A stretch of 64,000 nt of DNA from Leuctra nigra (Eukaryota; Arthropoda; Insecta; Plecoptera; Leuctridae): the NCBI GenBank assembly GCA_934045905.1, contig OW203761.1, forward strand, positions 30,740,964 to 30,804,963, given 5' to 3'. Numbering within the stretch: position 1 is the stretch's first letter; every line of letters starts with the position of its first letter. Shown here in pieces: positions 24,520-35,300 of the stretch. The notes beneath the pieces are model-generated. The model was given only the letters and a program-made list of their open reading frames with translations. It made no database searches and had not been told where the DNA came from. A program made the translations under genes and the position numbers.

Positions 24520-27175
24520 AAAAGTGAAGCAAAAATACAGAGTTATGGCTGGACTCGAGGGGTTCTGGGGTTTGCTCCCAGAATGACTGCCGCGAAGCGA
24601 AATATTTGAAAACTGACTTGTAGATTAGTTTAAAATTATTGTAGATCATGTTGGGTCTGTCAGACCTGTAATATAAAGGCGGTCTAGAATAACAAGATTG
24701 ACAAGGTTGACCAAGGTGTCAAAGTAGGGGAAAACTGTTAAACTTCACCTCTTCCTGAAGACATTAAATTTCACAATCTGTAACATACAAAGGACGTTTG
24801 GCAGCTATGTCAGCAAAATAATAAAATATTCAACATTTCGGTGCAAAATTGAAATGTCAAATTTCATAATTTTTCAGATATTTTTATTTTGTGAATAATA
24901 AGTGAAACACATTGTACATAATAGATTTGCTCATCGGGTTGTTGGAAACTGCTGTACACTGCGTGGACCAGGTGATTGTAGGTGTCTCCGGGAAGTAGGT
25001 GCATGTTCTCCTGCATGTTGGAGCAACTTAGAGAAGTTCAGGAGGGATTCTAAATGTCCATGTGTCTCGTTTCACTTGATACGGGCTCACTGCCTAATGA
25101 AGTGCTATCTATTTAACATGGTAGTGACGCTGTATCAAATGATACAAGACAACAAAGAAATTTAGAACAACCACCTTGAAAAGTTCTGAGCATGCTCAAT
25201 GAACAACAATTGATATTGGGCTATTGATAGAGCTCCGATTATATGGTTTTAAAAACTTCAAAATTTCGTTTTTGGAATTGGAAATTTCGCGTTTTGTGGT
25301 TTTAAGAATTGTCAATTTCGCGTTTTATGTTTTTAAAAAATATAGGTAAATTTCAGATTATGAGTATTAGAATTTTAATTGAAGAATAATGATGGAACAA
25401 GTGCTGGGACTTTTATAATATTGTAACCATTACTCTTCTATTCAAATGCCAGAGCAATGTTGTTAGGTAACAATACATTTTTCGCGATCTAAATGAAGAG
25501 GGTCAATATTTTATCACTCACAAATTTAAACCCTGGGTAAGCCAGTGCAGCATGTGACTGTCCACCTTGGATTTTCACAATGCAAAATAAAAAATAAAAT
25601 TATTATAAGCTGTTGTATGCTGTTTGTTTATGTATTTCAACTATAAAAGACATATTTCAACTTTAAATTCTCACGTGATAATGCGAGGCCACTGCCACTC
25701 CCACTAAGCAACCCCAAGTAGTTTTCTACAAGGTCAGAGCTCTTCTGTCATTTACGCGAATAGGGGAGGGTCACTGACTGATTTTAGAAGAAAAAAGGTC
25801 GAATATTGGGGATTACCTTGGTGATCCTGAGAACAAATAGAAAAGCAACTGCAAAATGTACAAAATAACAGGTAATATATTCATTTTGGTGATATTTCAC
25901 GGTATATTTCGCGATTTAGTCACTTTGGTGGTGTTTAGCGGTGTTAAGGGTAAATTTCGCGTTTTGTCGCGATTAGATTCCAGTGTTTTTGGGTCAGAAA
26001 TATTGAACTAGAGAATATTATGGCACTAGTTTTGAGCAAAGATTCTTTGGTTTGAGATATTGCACTTATCGGTGCTTTGCATAATCAGCTCATCACACAG
26101 TGTGTTCTCTCAATTTTAATTATTTACTCTTACAGGAAGTAAGAGGATTTTCTGCTTCAATATCTTCTACAAATTTTTGCTCAAAGACTGTAACATGGAT
26201 GAGACGCTATTTGAGTCGTAAGTTATTTTTTAATTATTATAAATAATTAAGTACATTGAAAATTGAAATTGAAATTCAGAGTGTTCATAAGGGGCTGTGC
26301 ATAAAGGACGTCATGCTAAAAATTGGTTATTTTTAACCCCCCCCCCCCTTCCCTCACACTGTGTCACACTTTTCGAGTCCCTTGCCCCCCAAACTAAAAG
26401 GAGGTACAAGGGTGGAATAAAGTAGCTGTGCTGGTTGTCTCTCTCTGCTCCATATAAAATCATGTTTATGATATGAGAGTCGGAGAGAGGCAGAATAACA
26501 GGGTCCTTATTCCACCACTGTACATATCAAAACTATCTGTACCCTCCCTAGAAACTACAATCGGACAACAAAATGTACCTAGATCAGAATAATAATAATA
26601 ATAATAATAATGTAATTTATTGAGCACATAAAATAGGTACATAATTGGTCTGTATTCAACAATCGAGTCGTTGATCTTCCATACATCCATCTATGTATCT
26701 ATGTATCTATGTATACATCCATCATATATCTTCCATACAATGTATCGTTTTTAGAAAAATTTCAGATCCTGACATAATCAACTGAAATTTAAAATGCTTG
26801 AAAATGTCTTAAATGTCTTAAATGTCAAAATATGACATCCTACTTGCTACAGACTCCCCCCTCCTTCTCCTTCCTTCCCAGTAACACTTTGTCCCATACT
26901 GGTGCACCCCCCCCATCCCCCCTGAAGTGTAACCTTTGTGTGCAGCCCCTAATCAGCTTGGACACCCTTCAAAGAGTATTACAGACTTTTGTATCTATAT
27001 ATTACTCTCTCACTGTTTTAATGTTGAATCTGTTTTATCAATTTGACTATTTATTTTCAGAGAGCCAACAACTCTTGATGTCGGCAAAGTCGTTAAGGTT
27101 CATCTCTGGAGTCAAAAGGGGTGTAGAATGGTCATGCACGAACTTGACAAGTTCTTGGGTGATTTGACTCAGTAG
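5747..27175 (+). CDS. osk: Oskar: LOTUS + OSK domain germ-plasm organiser, 10 exons
   Basis: Exons: 5747-5846, 6008-6963, 7136-7277, 9966-10144, 12845-12934, 14686-14812, 15811-15941, 24237-24408, 26136-26217, 27061-27175. All are GT-AG with matching phases, giving 697 codons and TAG. Residues about 10-90 form a LOTUS domain, split by intron 1 (LPYHRLER/DFRETIG, then GFPTLAAFLRSIP). Residues about 100-460 are a low-complexity linker with five to six KPYVSSAP-like repeats (about 145-195). Residues about 475-697 form an SGNH-fold OSK domain: block I is LIGDSYFL (Gly-Asp-Ser 503-505), block III is GAVD (569-572, the SGNH Asn replaced by Val), followed by ICTLPP. Family knowledge: the LOTUS domain binds and stimulates Vasa, and the OSK domain binds RNA; together they nucleate germ plasm. 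The start at 5747 has A at -3 and G at +4, but an upstream exon or the Met at 5759 is possible. No Tudor domain is seen, which argues against TDRD5/TDRD7. Confidence 0.85.
7618..8110 (+). pseudogene. 3' end of a non-LTR retrotransposon (oskar intron 3)
   Basis: The 83-codon frame at 7625-7876 (LGVEGLGFKLGRERLRWFGH) is the C-terminal end of an endonuclease/reverse-transcriptase ORF, whose usual mark is RWFGHMKRM followed by GRRRERW. It is 5'-truncated. The tail ends in (ATT)n at about 8090-8107. The same family occurs on the minus strand at 35170-37230. Confidence 0.8.
8111..9040. other. Oskar intron 3, unassigned
   Basis: AT-rich with many TAGGTACCTA-like short runs. No gene or TIR pair was found here. 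Confidence 0.4.
9050..9105 (+). repeat. Hairpin with tRNA T-arm-like head
   Basis: A perfect 14-bp stem (ATATCCGACCGAAC and its complement) encloses a T-arm-like CCGGGTTCGAGCCCCGG with a B-box match. It resembles the 3' half of a tRNA. A similar but degraded B-box sequence is at 43100-43150, suggesting a SINE family. Confidence 0.6.
9543..9725 (+). pseudogene. Possible endonuclease fragment of a non-LTR element
   Basis: A 60-codon frame contains NIDLIIVIPSKIVTYNSLKS, which resembles the end of the endonuclease domain of non-LTR elements (LDLI...SDH region). The SDH is replaced and the match is weak. It may be chance. Confidence 0.3.
10311..11252. mobile_element. TIR element interrupted by element H
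   Basis: Outer ends GGCTTGGCCACAAT ... ATTGTGGCCTAGCC. TIRs continue with TGTCGTAATGC and TTTAAGGTTTAG on both sides. The left TIR is split by element H. Confidence 0.7.
10321..10750 (+). mobile_element. MITE H, copy 1
   Basis: Ends are CAATAGGGAAGTCTC and GAGACTTCCCTATTG. Internal sequence (GGCGGGAAAAACGG, GTGATGTCATT) matches 57338-57765 in reverse. It sits at an AATTG target. Confidence 0.8.
11908..12683. mobile_element. hAT-like non-autonomous element
   Basis: TIRs CAGTGCTTAATTTG / CAAATTAACCACTG are flanked by CTCCTACT and CTCACACT (6 of 8 match). It has GC-rich patches (CGGACCCGCAT twice) and no transposase. It carries the hairpin at 12228-12322. Confidence 0.65.
12228..12322. mobile_element. 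Short hairpin MITE
   Basis: Arms of about 38 bp (GTGAGATTCAGAAGAA...GTGCCCCTGTGC) surround a loop of about 10 nt. It is nested in the hAT-like element. Confidence 0.75.
13394..14228 (+). mobile_element. Helitron-like family-2 element with a nested MITE
   Basis: 5' end TTGAGCAAGCGACTCCTTTT; 3' end TCAACGCGTTACACTGAGCG then TTTTCCTAG. A small MITE lies at 13833-14056. Confidence 0.55.
13833..14056. mobile_element. MITE with GTACACTCC ends
   Basis: TIRs of about 28 bp (CCCCCAAATAATAAACGGTA and complement). No ORF. Confidence 0.7.
15433..15682. mobile_element. MITE in oskar intron 6
   Basis: TIRs are AGAGAGCCTATATACTGGGG / its complement, continuing for about 40 bp into AGAGTGGCCAACT. No ORF of its own. 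It ends about 130 bp before oskar exon 7. Confidence 0.75.
16161..16589. mobile_element. TCGAG-rich TIR element
   Basis: Ends AGGCTGTGCGAG ... TTGCACAGCCCT, flanked by ACTATTA on both sides (16154-16160, 16590-16596). Both arms are full of GATCGAGCGAGATCGAG-like repeats. The ends resemble hAT elements, but the duplication is 7 bp. Confidence 0.65.
16600..16700 (+). repeat. Isolated family-1 repeat unit
   Basis: One unit like those in copies A-C (GTTTGGCGCAAGTTTCG ... CACTTCTGGTTTCAAA) lies about 300 bp outside copy B. Confidence 0.6.
16998..18870 (-). mobile_element. Helitron-like family-1 element, copy B
   Basis: Reverse orientation. The 3' hairpin and CTAG are at 16998-17020 and the 5' hairpin head at about 18473-18870. 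It aligns along its length with copy A but lacks element M. Confidence 0.8.
18888..21238 (+). mobile_element. Helitron-like family-1 element, copy C
   Basis: The 5' hairpin arms (18888-19095 and 19803-20010) are separated by a 700-bp spacer instead of about 60 bp. Five TGACGTCACTTCCGGTTT motifs lie between 20200 and 20800. Ends in CTCCACTAG at 21238. It is head-to-head with copy B. Confidence 0.8.
21545..22953. mobile_element. Large foldback element with internal tandem repeats
   Basis: A 1.4-kb near-perfect palindrome starting AGGTCCGTGAAGTTAGCACC. Each arm holds three to five units of about 130 bp with GGGCGGTGCAGCACCGCCCA and ATTAGTGCGCACTTACTTTT. Flanked by CAAAATCAC and CAAAACCAC (9-bp duplication, one mismatch). 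No transposase. Confidence 0.88.
23443..23500 (-). repeat. (TTGAA)n tail, probably of a non-LTR element
   Basis: CAATTCAATTCAATTCAATT followed by TATT reads on the minus strand as AATAAATTGAATTGAA, the same design as the tail at 40381-40403. Confidence 0.45.
23521..23890. mobile_element. MITE G, copy 1 (expanded)
   Basis: Ends GGTTTCTAAATTTCCTTGTC and GACAAGGAAATTTAG.GTAGCC. It also has paired CAATGGGGTTGTTCA / TGAACAACCCCATTG arms. Confidence 0.6.
23888..24048. mobile_element. MITE I, copy 2
   Basis: Paired TTCACGTTTTGAAACCAT and ATGGTTGCAAAATATGAA arms, then CTCAAGAATTGGCCTCCAG as in copy 1. Confidence 0.65.
24055..24148 (+). mobile_element. 3' end fragment of a family-1 element
   Basis: GAACGACTTGGCTGAGTTGAGCAACCGC-type end with CTCCACTAG, about 90 bp before oskar exon 8. 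Confidence 0.6.
24490..24517 (+). repeat. Homopolymer G tract (28 G)
   Basis: Uninterrupted G run, about 80 bp after oskar exon 8. Length is prone to sequencing error. Confidence 0.9.
25035..25175. mobile_element. MITE G, intact short copy
   Basis: TCTAAATGTCCATGTGTCTC ... TTTCACTTGATACGG pairs with CTGTATCAAATGATACAAGA ... AAATTTAGA. About 140 bp. Confidence 0.7.
26587..26611. repeat. (AAT)n microsatellite
   Basis: About eight AAT units in oskar intron 9. Confidence 0.9.
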
Positions 27176-27549
27176 AGCACATGACTATCTTCAAGCAGTA
27201 TTGTTTTGGTAACAGTACATATGTATAATAATGTAACTATGTATCTACCTACATGAAACTAATTTTAATGATCATTTGTGTGGAATGACTTGTTACTCTT
27301 TCAAACTCGTAATTTTTTTGGTCTTCTAATGCTTACAAGATGCTCTTGCAGCATTAGAAGTAAGAAAACGAGGTTCTTCGACTCAATTTGTTTTAGAGTA
27401 GTTACTTCGAGTCATCAGCTATTTGTGGCTGCTAAGTTTTGTAATGTAATCAAGGATTTAAATGTCTCTACATCAGGTATTATCAGATAAAAGTACAAAG
27501 TATGTTAACGGAAATGTTTGTACAGATACTTGTTGTCTTTATTCTTCAT

Positions 27550-27555
27550 AATAAA
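27550..27555 (+). promoter_or_regulatory. Candidate poly(A) signal of oskar
   Basis: A canonical AATAAA lies about 375 nt after the oskar stop codon, followed by AT- and GT-rich sequence. It is the first canonical hexamer I found after the stop; transcript ends were not checked. Confidence 0.4.
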
Positions 27556-27559
27556 GTAT

Positions 27560-28380
27560 TCAAAATTAATTGTATGCCGTGTAAATCATTTATAGTTTGC
27601 TATGTCATTGAGTGTCGTAACAGGTCTGCAGTATTGCAGTATGAACTTCAGTAATTTCTTAGGTATTTTAGTATTTTATCTAATTTTATGTGTGATGGGG
27701 CGATGCCAAGCTAGGACGACAGGATCGGCCACTTTGGCGCTAGCGTCGAGGCTGTGCTTTTCAAATCAACGTATTTCTTACCCCACACTCCGTATTTTCA
27801 TGTTATATTATAAGAATTAATGTTGATATTTGGTTATTTACCGAAAGAGTGGATAATTATTAGAAATGATAGTGTAATAACAATATTTTGATCATATAAT
27901 GACAGCTCACAGAAATATTTTTGTTTCCAGTGCTTTCTTGAACTGACTCACGGCACAATGGAATTTTGTAACTTTCTATTAAAACAATTGAGAGGGTGTC
28001 GCTTCAGATTGAAATCGAATTTGCTTAAGATATTGCACTATCTTCTTATTTTTACACGTTTTATTATACTAGAGTAAAAAATATATGTATCTAAACAGTA
28101 AGTACATCTTCTTACGCCTGTCAAAATAAAGTTTCGCGAGTTTTAATTTTGAGTGGCACGAACAGCTTACTTCAAAGCTTACTTCACACTTCTTACTCAC
28201 TCCCGATGGCAGCGCTGCAGCACAATAGCGGGAAAAAGTTTGGCTAGTGCCCTATTGATTATGTTCATGAAGGCTATCATCATAGTACCATTGTCGCTCT
28301 TGATTAGGATCTTCACAGTTTTTGGAAACTTGTTAACCTTGTTTTATTAAGAAGCTTTTCCCAAAATTATTTGATTCATA
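27560..28380. other. Oskar-FAF2 intergenic, first part
   Basis: No gene supported. Open frames here are short and lack recognisable motifs. Confidence 0.5.
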
Positions 28381-28384
28381 AAGT

Positions 28385-28650
28385 TCGTTCACTGTTAGAA
28401 TATTTCTGTCGTTTTAGTCCTTCACGTGAACACTGCCCTGTCAATGGCTAGACTTTCTTCGTATTATTGATATTGTATAAATTATGTCAAATACACAATT
28501 TTTAATAGTAGAAAATATTAGAAAAATTCAACAAAATGTATTTATTTTTATCTACAGTCGTATCGTATTATACATATATTTTGATTATTATATTGATATT
28601 TACATGTCAGTGTAGGTATACGTTCACTAGACTACCGTAGTACACAAGTA
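28385..28650 (+). repeat. Repeat F, copy 1
   Basis: GAACACTGCCCTGTCAATGG ... CTACAGT.GT ... TTTACATGT matches 47330-47560 in the same direction. The two copies bracket the FAF2 gene. Confidence 0.7.
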
Positions 28651-29328
28651 CACGGCAGCCAATCGCCATTGCGGATCATTATTCTTACAGTGAATAAACT
28701 TAACATTTTCAAGAATTTGCAGAAATTAAAAATAATACTATTTATTAAAATTATAAAGAAATTAGATTTATTTCAATAATTTGTTATGATCCTAGTTTCT
28801 TCATTTGGAAAAATCGTCAAGAGTTTTATTATTTATAGTATTTATTCATGTTATATAGAGAATTGTGTCAAAATCATTTCAAATTGTGAGCGGTCATTAC
28901 ATTTTACTCTTTGTGAGGTTGGTATTACCTACTTTGTGATCTGCGTGCGCCTTTTGACGTCTTTGATGCAAACCTGACTCTGTCTGCCAACTTTGGTGAA
29001 ATGGTGATAAGTGGAAATGAAGATTTGAGTCGTTCGTTGAAAATATCTAATTAATCTAAAACATTGAATTGGAGTATAGAGTCTCAGTATATATTTATAA
29101 GCTGTTTGATACTGAAGTGTAAAAACATAATGTGAATGTTCATCTCTTTCTTAATATACTAGGTCCTACCTGCTATTACCTACCCCTGTTCATCAACGGG
29201 TTGAGGTTATACCTACTACTGCTTACCTGGTTGAGCAAACTTATTCTACCTAGTACCTAGTACCACACCACTACCTACCACCTAGGTGCCTAGTACGATT
29301 CATACAATTGCCAATCAAGAGGGTCGTC

Positions 29329-32300
29329 ATGGCTGATGCACTAACTGCAGAACAACTGGAGAAGATACTTCAATTTCAAGTAAGGTTATTGTAATATTAT
29401 ACCTAGGTAGGTAGTACCTAGTACTAGTACTAGGTACCTATCTTTGGTTATATTTCTCAACTAGGTAACCTACAAGCCACCTAGGTAGTAGGTACTACCC
29501 AACGTCTATATAATATTCCTTTCTAAAGGTTGAACCGATCGAGGGATATCAGTAATACTCGGAAGTATTCGGCTTTTCCCACTTCGTGACGTCATGGAGT
29601 AGGACAGTTTCTATCTCAATCACATGCCAGCGCATACAGACTATCAAGCAGTTGCCGGCTGTGTCCTACTCCATGACGTCACGAAGTGGGAAAAGCCGAT
29701 TACTTCCGAGTAGGTACTGAATTCCCTCGATCGGCTCAACCTTTAGAAGGGAATATTGTAGAGACGTTGGGTACTACCTACCTAGTGTACTACTACACTT
29801 TCCTATTTCATCGAGGCACATTAGAGGCGTTCTTAAACTCAGTGAAAACATGCAACGGACTCTTGCTAGGTGTTCATTTAATCAGCGCTGTAGCCACTTT
29901 TATGTGCAAGAAAAGTGTTCGTAATCTAGCGCTTTACAGCAGCTGTATAGCGGTTCTAGCAACAAAAATATTCGCTTTATTCGCTAGGTGGATGCAAAAT
30001 GGCGTTGTTTGTTGTTGATCTGAATGTCAATGGTTTAAATTGTCAGTTATGCATCAATGATGAAATGGCGATAAAGCTGATAAATCTTGCCGCCACATTC
30101 ATCTAGCAAAAGCGTTCATAAACTTAGTGGAAATTTTGTGTAGCGGATGCCATTTTCATGCTACATTCGCTACATGTACACATGGGACATGGGACATGGG
30201 TCGCTGATTTTAACGTGGCGTGATCACTCGATATAGGTAGCACATTTTTATTTGTTTTTGAAATTGCCATTTCAAAAGCATTTGTGCCATTTGCACAAAA
30301 TTATACATGAGGCACGTGCCGAACTGAATTGATTCATTGATGCATTCTGATTCTAGTGATTTGAAGTCCATGATATAAAATGGCAATGCAATTCTGTGTG
30401 TTGTGCAGGATTTGACGGGCCTTGAAGATATGGGCGTTTGTCGTGAAGTCTTGGAACGTCATGGTTGGGACTTGGAAGTATCTGTTCAAGAACAACTTAA
30501 CATTCGAGAGGGTCGACCTTCTGTGTTTGCGACTTCAGAGATGCGAACTCCAGCGGTTGTTAATAACGTTCCTCCGCAGAATGTCTACTTTACTCCACCA
30601 ACTGGTGGCAATCCAAGAGGAGTGCGTGACCTCTTCCGATACATTTTATCATTTGTGGTGCAAGTCTGTTACAACACTTTTTACAATATATTCTATATGG
30701 CATTAAGAATCTTACGACCAGATCCACGGAGATGTAAGTACTAGCTTCAATCATAGATGTGTGCAGTCTTCTTGCCATGCTGGTGACTGATTGACACACT
30801 TATCATTGTTCTTCTTACGACTAAGAATCATACCATCTAATAAATAATTTCATGCTGTTTTGTATGGTAGAAATTTCATTTCTTGTATTGTACGCTACTG
30901 AGGCTGAATTGGAAAAACAGTTCTTCTATTTTTAAACCTTTTGTGAATCTACTATTTATTAGCGAGCGTAGCGAGCGTTTCTACGGGACTCTTATGCCAC
31001 TTTCTCTTTTTTTTTTTTTTTTGTCCATCGCATATTGGAAGCACTGATTGACCAATCAAACTGAAATTTTGAACATACACTAATATCATTCTAGAATAGG
31101 CTGTTATTGTTTTTGAGCAATATTCAAATAAAAAAGTTGATTATTTTTATTAGGACCCTTGCCGCGCGACACCCTGCTGAGTGACCCAAGTCGCATCGTC
31201 GCATCCTGTCCACCCCACCCCTCCACTAATGACCCAGCCAGCCCCTAACCATTAAGAAAATGGTTGTTTTTCTTTCATTCAAATGAGAGAGGGGTCAATA
31301 ATTTGCAAACTTTTTGAAGTAATACGATTTTGATATTTCTTGAATTTCGGTAAATCTTTGCCAGAGTAATATATTTGTTAAAAATATTACAATTTATTTC
31401 AAGCTGCATTAGTATATTAGAGGTATAGCGCGTATCCGCGCTCGCTTATCAACGCGTTACAATGAGCGTTTTCCTAGTAGGTAGGTACACGATGCCCCAG
31501 TATTATTTTGTTATTTTTAAAATAATGTGTTGACTTGACCCATTTTTTGATTTCACTACTTTTCAGTAGGTACCGTATTTACTCGCATATAAGCCGCACC
31601 CCAGTTTTTGGAAGTCTGTTTCTGAAAAACCCTTTGTATGCGAAAATAAACCGCAGGATGTAATAAAAATAGCATCAGGCTTTATTGTATCTATTATACA
31701 CTTGAGTTGAGCGACAGGTCATTAAAAGACATTGACAAGGGTTGACAAGTGGTGGCTGAGGTTATCTGGAGATAAAGCAATCCCCAGAACCTTCTCCAGT
31801 GTCACCCGCGCAGATTTTTCCCATTCAAAATGGGAAAAATCGTTTTTGCGCTCGAATATAAGCCGCAGTAGGATTTCTAGGTAGTGAATAATTGAATATA
31901 TCCGCGGCTTATATGCGAGTGAATACTTTGATTTCTTGTATTTTTTTTAGTTAACACCGGTGTAAAAACTGGTGTTTTTAAATTGAGTGTTTTTTTATTT
32001 GTTGTCTACTACACCTGATAGTAATTACTAATTTGGTAATTATTAACATTAGCATTTACAATACTTGACAGCTTATCAACACTGTTCCCAGCACATCTTC
32101 CAGATGTTCCCATTCAATCGTTAATAATAAAACAAAATAAATGGGTGTAACAACTTGTTGTCACTTGTCAGTGTTTCGACACAATATTTTGAATTTCAAG
32201 AATAGACTTTTTACAATTACCTTAAACACAGTACACACTGTCAAGTAACTCTCCAGAGCTGAGTGAAGAGCAGCTCTCTCATTGGCTGACAGCTGCCACA

Positions 32301-35300
32301 TGAGTCATGACCTTATTTGCCTCTGCTATTTGGCCTTGGTCTTGATCTTGTCTTAAGTTACTTGACAGTATATGTCCAGACTTTCATCAATATTCATCAG
32401 TATGTTTAATTCATGTATTAAACATGTAACCACTCACATTTATTAACATTTAATGTCTCATACCTATGTAGGGTGCCTATTCTATCTCTTTTTTATCTCG
32501 TCATGACCAAATTCATTTCGGCATAATTCTATCTTATTGGCAGTGAAATGAATTCAGTTGTGACGAAATAAAAAAGGATATAGCATAGGTACCCTGGAGA
32601 CCTATTTTCGAGATAGTTTAAGTCAAATATCCTACGGATTCACTGTCGCCTGACGTCAGAAAAAAACAAAACAATAAAATGATTTGGCTTATTGGATGCT
32701 ATTTCCTTCGGACATCATTTTGACGTCAAGCTCGATTATGCGAGCGCTCGAACGATCTCGAAAATCTCGAAGCCCCAGGAGGGCTATTCTAAATTTCCTT
32801 GTCGACTCGTTTCACTTGGCTCACTGCACACTGAAGTGCTATCTATGGTAGTAACACCAAAGATAATTAAAGCAAGAAGATGTTTCATGTAATGTTAAAA
32901 TCTGTCTGTGAGAATTTGCGGGAAAAAAAACAGAGTCCCATGTCTCATAATAAACCTCACCGCTAGATGTCTCTGTGTTTGGGGATCATTCTGGCAGCAC
33001 TGCATTTCAAGATTTCAAGGTGCATAGACTGTTTTTAACTATCTCTACCAGCATTTTCTAATGAAATATTCCATGGCCATCTAAAATTAAAAATAGCAAA
33101 CAAAAGTTTCTTTGCCATGAAAACTTAGGTTTTATTTAATTTCTCTCTCAATACATAACGAAATGACATGAGAACAATTGCACTTTATTCAGCTCGAAAT
33201 TGTGTAGGTACATGAAAAGTTACATTCAATAAGTAAATGACGATTACCAGAGCCATGAAACTTGAAGCAACTTCAGAACCAGCTTGGACTTTTCAAGGTA
33301 AACTGTGAATTGTATTAGATAGACATTGCAACATTGTATTTGAGGGTTTTGAAGTCAAATAACATAAGTGGGACAGAGACAGACATATATGAATCAGAGA
33401 CATCTATTGGTGAGGTTTATTATGAGACATGGGACTTTGATTTTTTTCGCAAATTCTCACAGACAGATTTTAACATTACATGAAACATCATCCTGCTTTA
33501 ATTATCTTTGGTAACACCGTGTCAATTGATACGAGACAACAAGAAAATTTAGAATATAACCGCCCAGGACAGATAACAATAGTTGACTTGACCTCCTATT
33601 ACATTTTAATTCAAAATTAATTTTAAAATTTAAATTAGGTAGGTAGTACCTATTTTGAAATTCTACTAAAACATAAGATTGGAATTCTGATTGTCTGAAT
33701 TCTTAGACCCAGCGTATAGAAACTTGTAGTGACCTATGCGTGGTCTACTGTCAACGTCACATCACAGATTTGAGCAGATTTGACCTATGTATCTTAAGAG
33801 GCAAACGGAAGCGAACGGGAATCGCACGGTTCGTCAGAGCTTTTTTTTGAAATTTTGTCTTTCCACTAAATAATTTAGTAAAATCAGATAGTAACGACCC
33901 ATAACAGCCCAATAGACTAAATAATGCCGCACACTGGAGTTCATTATGACCTCTGGTACGACCTTAAAGTGTTAAATACGATACACTTTATACACGATAC
34001 ATTTAACACTTTAAGGTCGTACCAGAGGTCATAATGAACTTCAGTGTGCGGCATTATTTAGTCTATTGGGCTGTTATGGGTCGCTACTATCTGATTTTTT
34101 AAAATTATTTAGTGGGAAGACAAAATTTCAAAATAAACGCTCTGACGAACCGTGCGATTTCCGTTCGCTTCCGTTTGCCTCTTTAAAATATGCTGTTGGT
34201 AATTTAAATTAATTCAAAAACAATCTTTGGTTTGCAGTAGTTACGGATCCTGTAGGCGATGTGATGAGTTTTATTGGTTCATTTGAAGAGAAGTTTGGCA
34301 ATAACCATCCAGTATTCTACCAAGGAACATACAGTCAAGCACTAAATGATGCCAAGCAGGAGCTGCGATTTCTTGTTATCTACTTGCACTGTGATGACCA
34401 CCAAGACACTTATAACTTCTGTCGGTAAGTATTTATTTCCTTGTATATTATTGATTGGTGAATATTATTCCCCAGTAGGTGATACTAATTACATACCTAA
34501 TTAAATTAAATGATTTTATTGAATATTATGGGATTTTTTTTGTCTCATTGTATGTATGTAGGTAGGTAGGTAGGTACATACATACAGTCACATAATAGGT
34601 ACACAGACTATGTCGTACTACCTTAACACATTGTTTGCTTGTTTGCTACAGGAACACATTAACCAATGATGCTGTGGTGAACTACATCAATGCCAATGCA
34701 CTTTTTTGGGCTTGCTCTGTCACTTCTTCTGAAGGATATCGTGTATCACAAGCTCTTCGAGAAAACGGTTACCCATTTCTCGCTGTCATTGTGTTACGTG
34801 ACACGCGTATGACAGTGGTTGGCAGGTTAGTGCCATTTTAATGAAGTAGAAATACTATTTCGAGGTCCCCTACCACAACTTACATTCTACTCTAGAAGCA
34901 TCATAGTCACTGAACAGTTGCCTGCTGTCTGCTCGTTTTGCATTGATTTTGATTTCATGGCTATAGTAACAGTATGGTCGGTGACAGGCAAAGATGAACC
35001 CGCGCTAGCATGGGCTGCCCTATACCTGGCAATGCTAAAGTGGGTTCATCTTTGCCTGTCACCGACCTTAGGTACAGTATTATGCTTAGCATACCTACAT
35101 GTTTTTCTAAGGGATCCCTGTCTTGCCTTTAACAACAACAAATAGTTTAATGATGGTTTGTAATTATAAATAATAATAATGGTTTTATTTTTGTGGTTAT
35201 TATTGTGGTTTTAATATTATGAAGGGATCATCCCACCCCCTGACCCGACAATAGTTGGAAGCAGGGTCGCGATATTTATTAATAATCTTTGGTTCCGACA

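Noticed and set aside
29686..30018. 110-codon frame as a small membrane protein
   Set aside because: It crosses MITE M and repeat E, lies in FAF2 intron 1 and matches no family.
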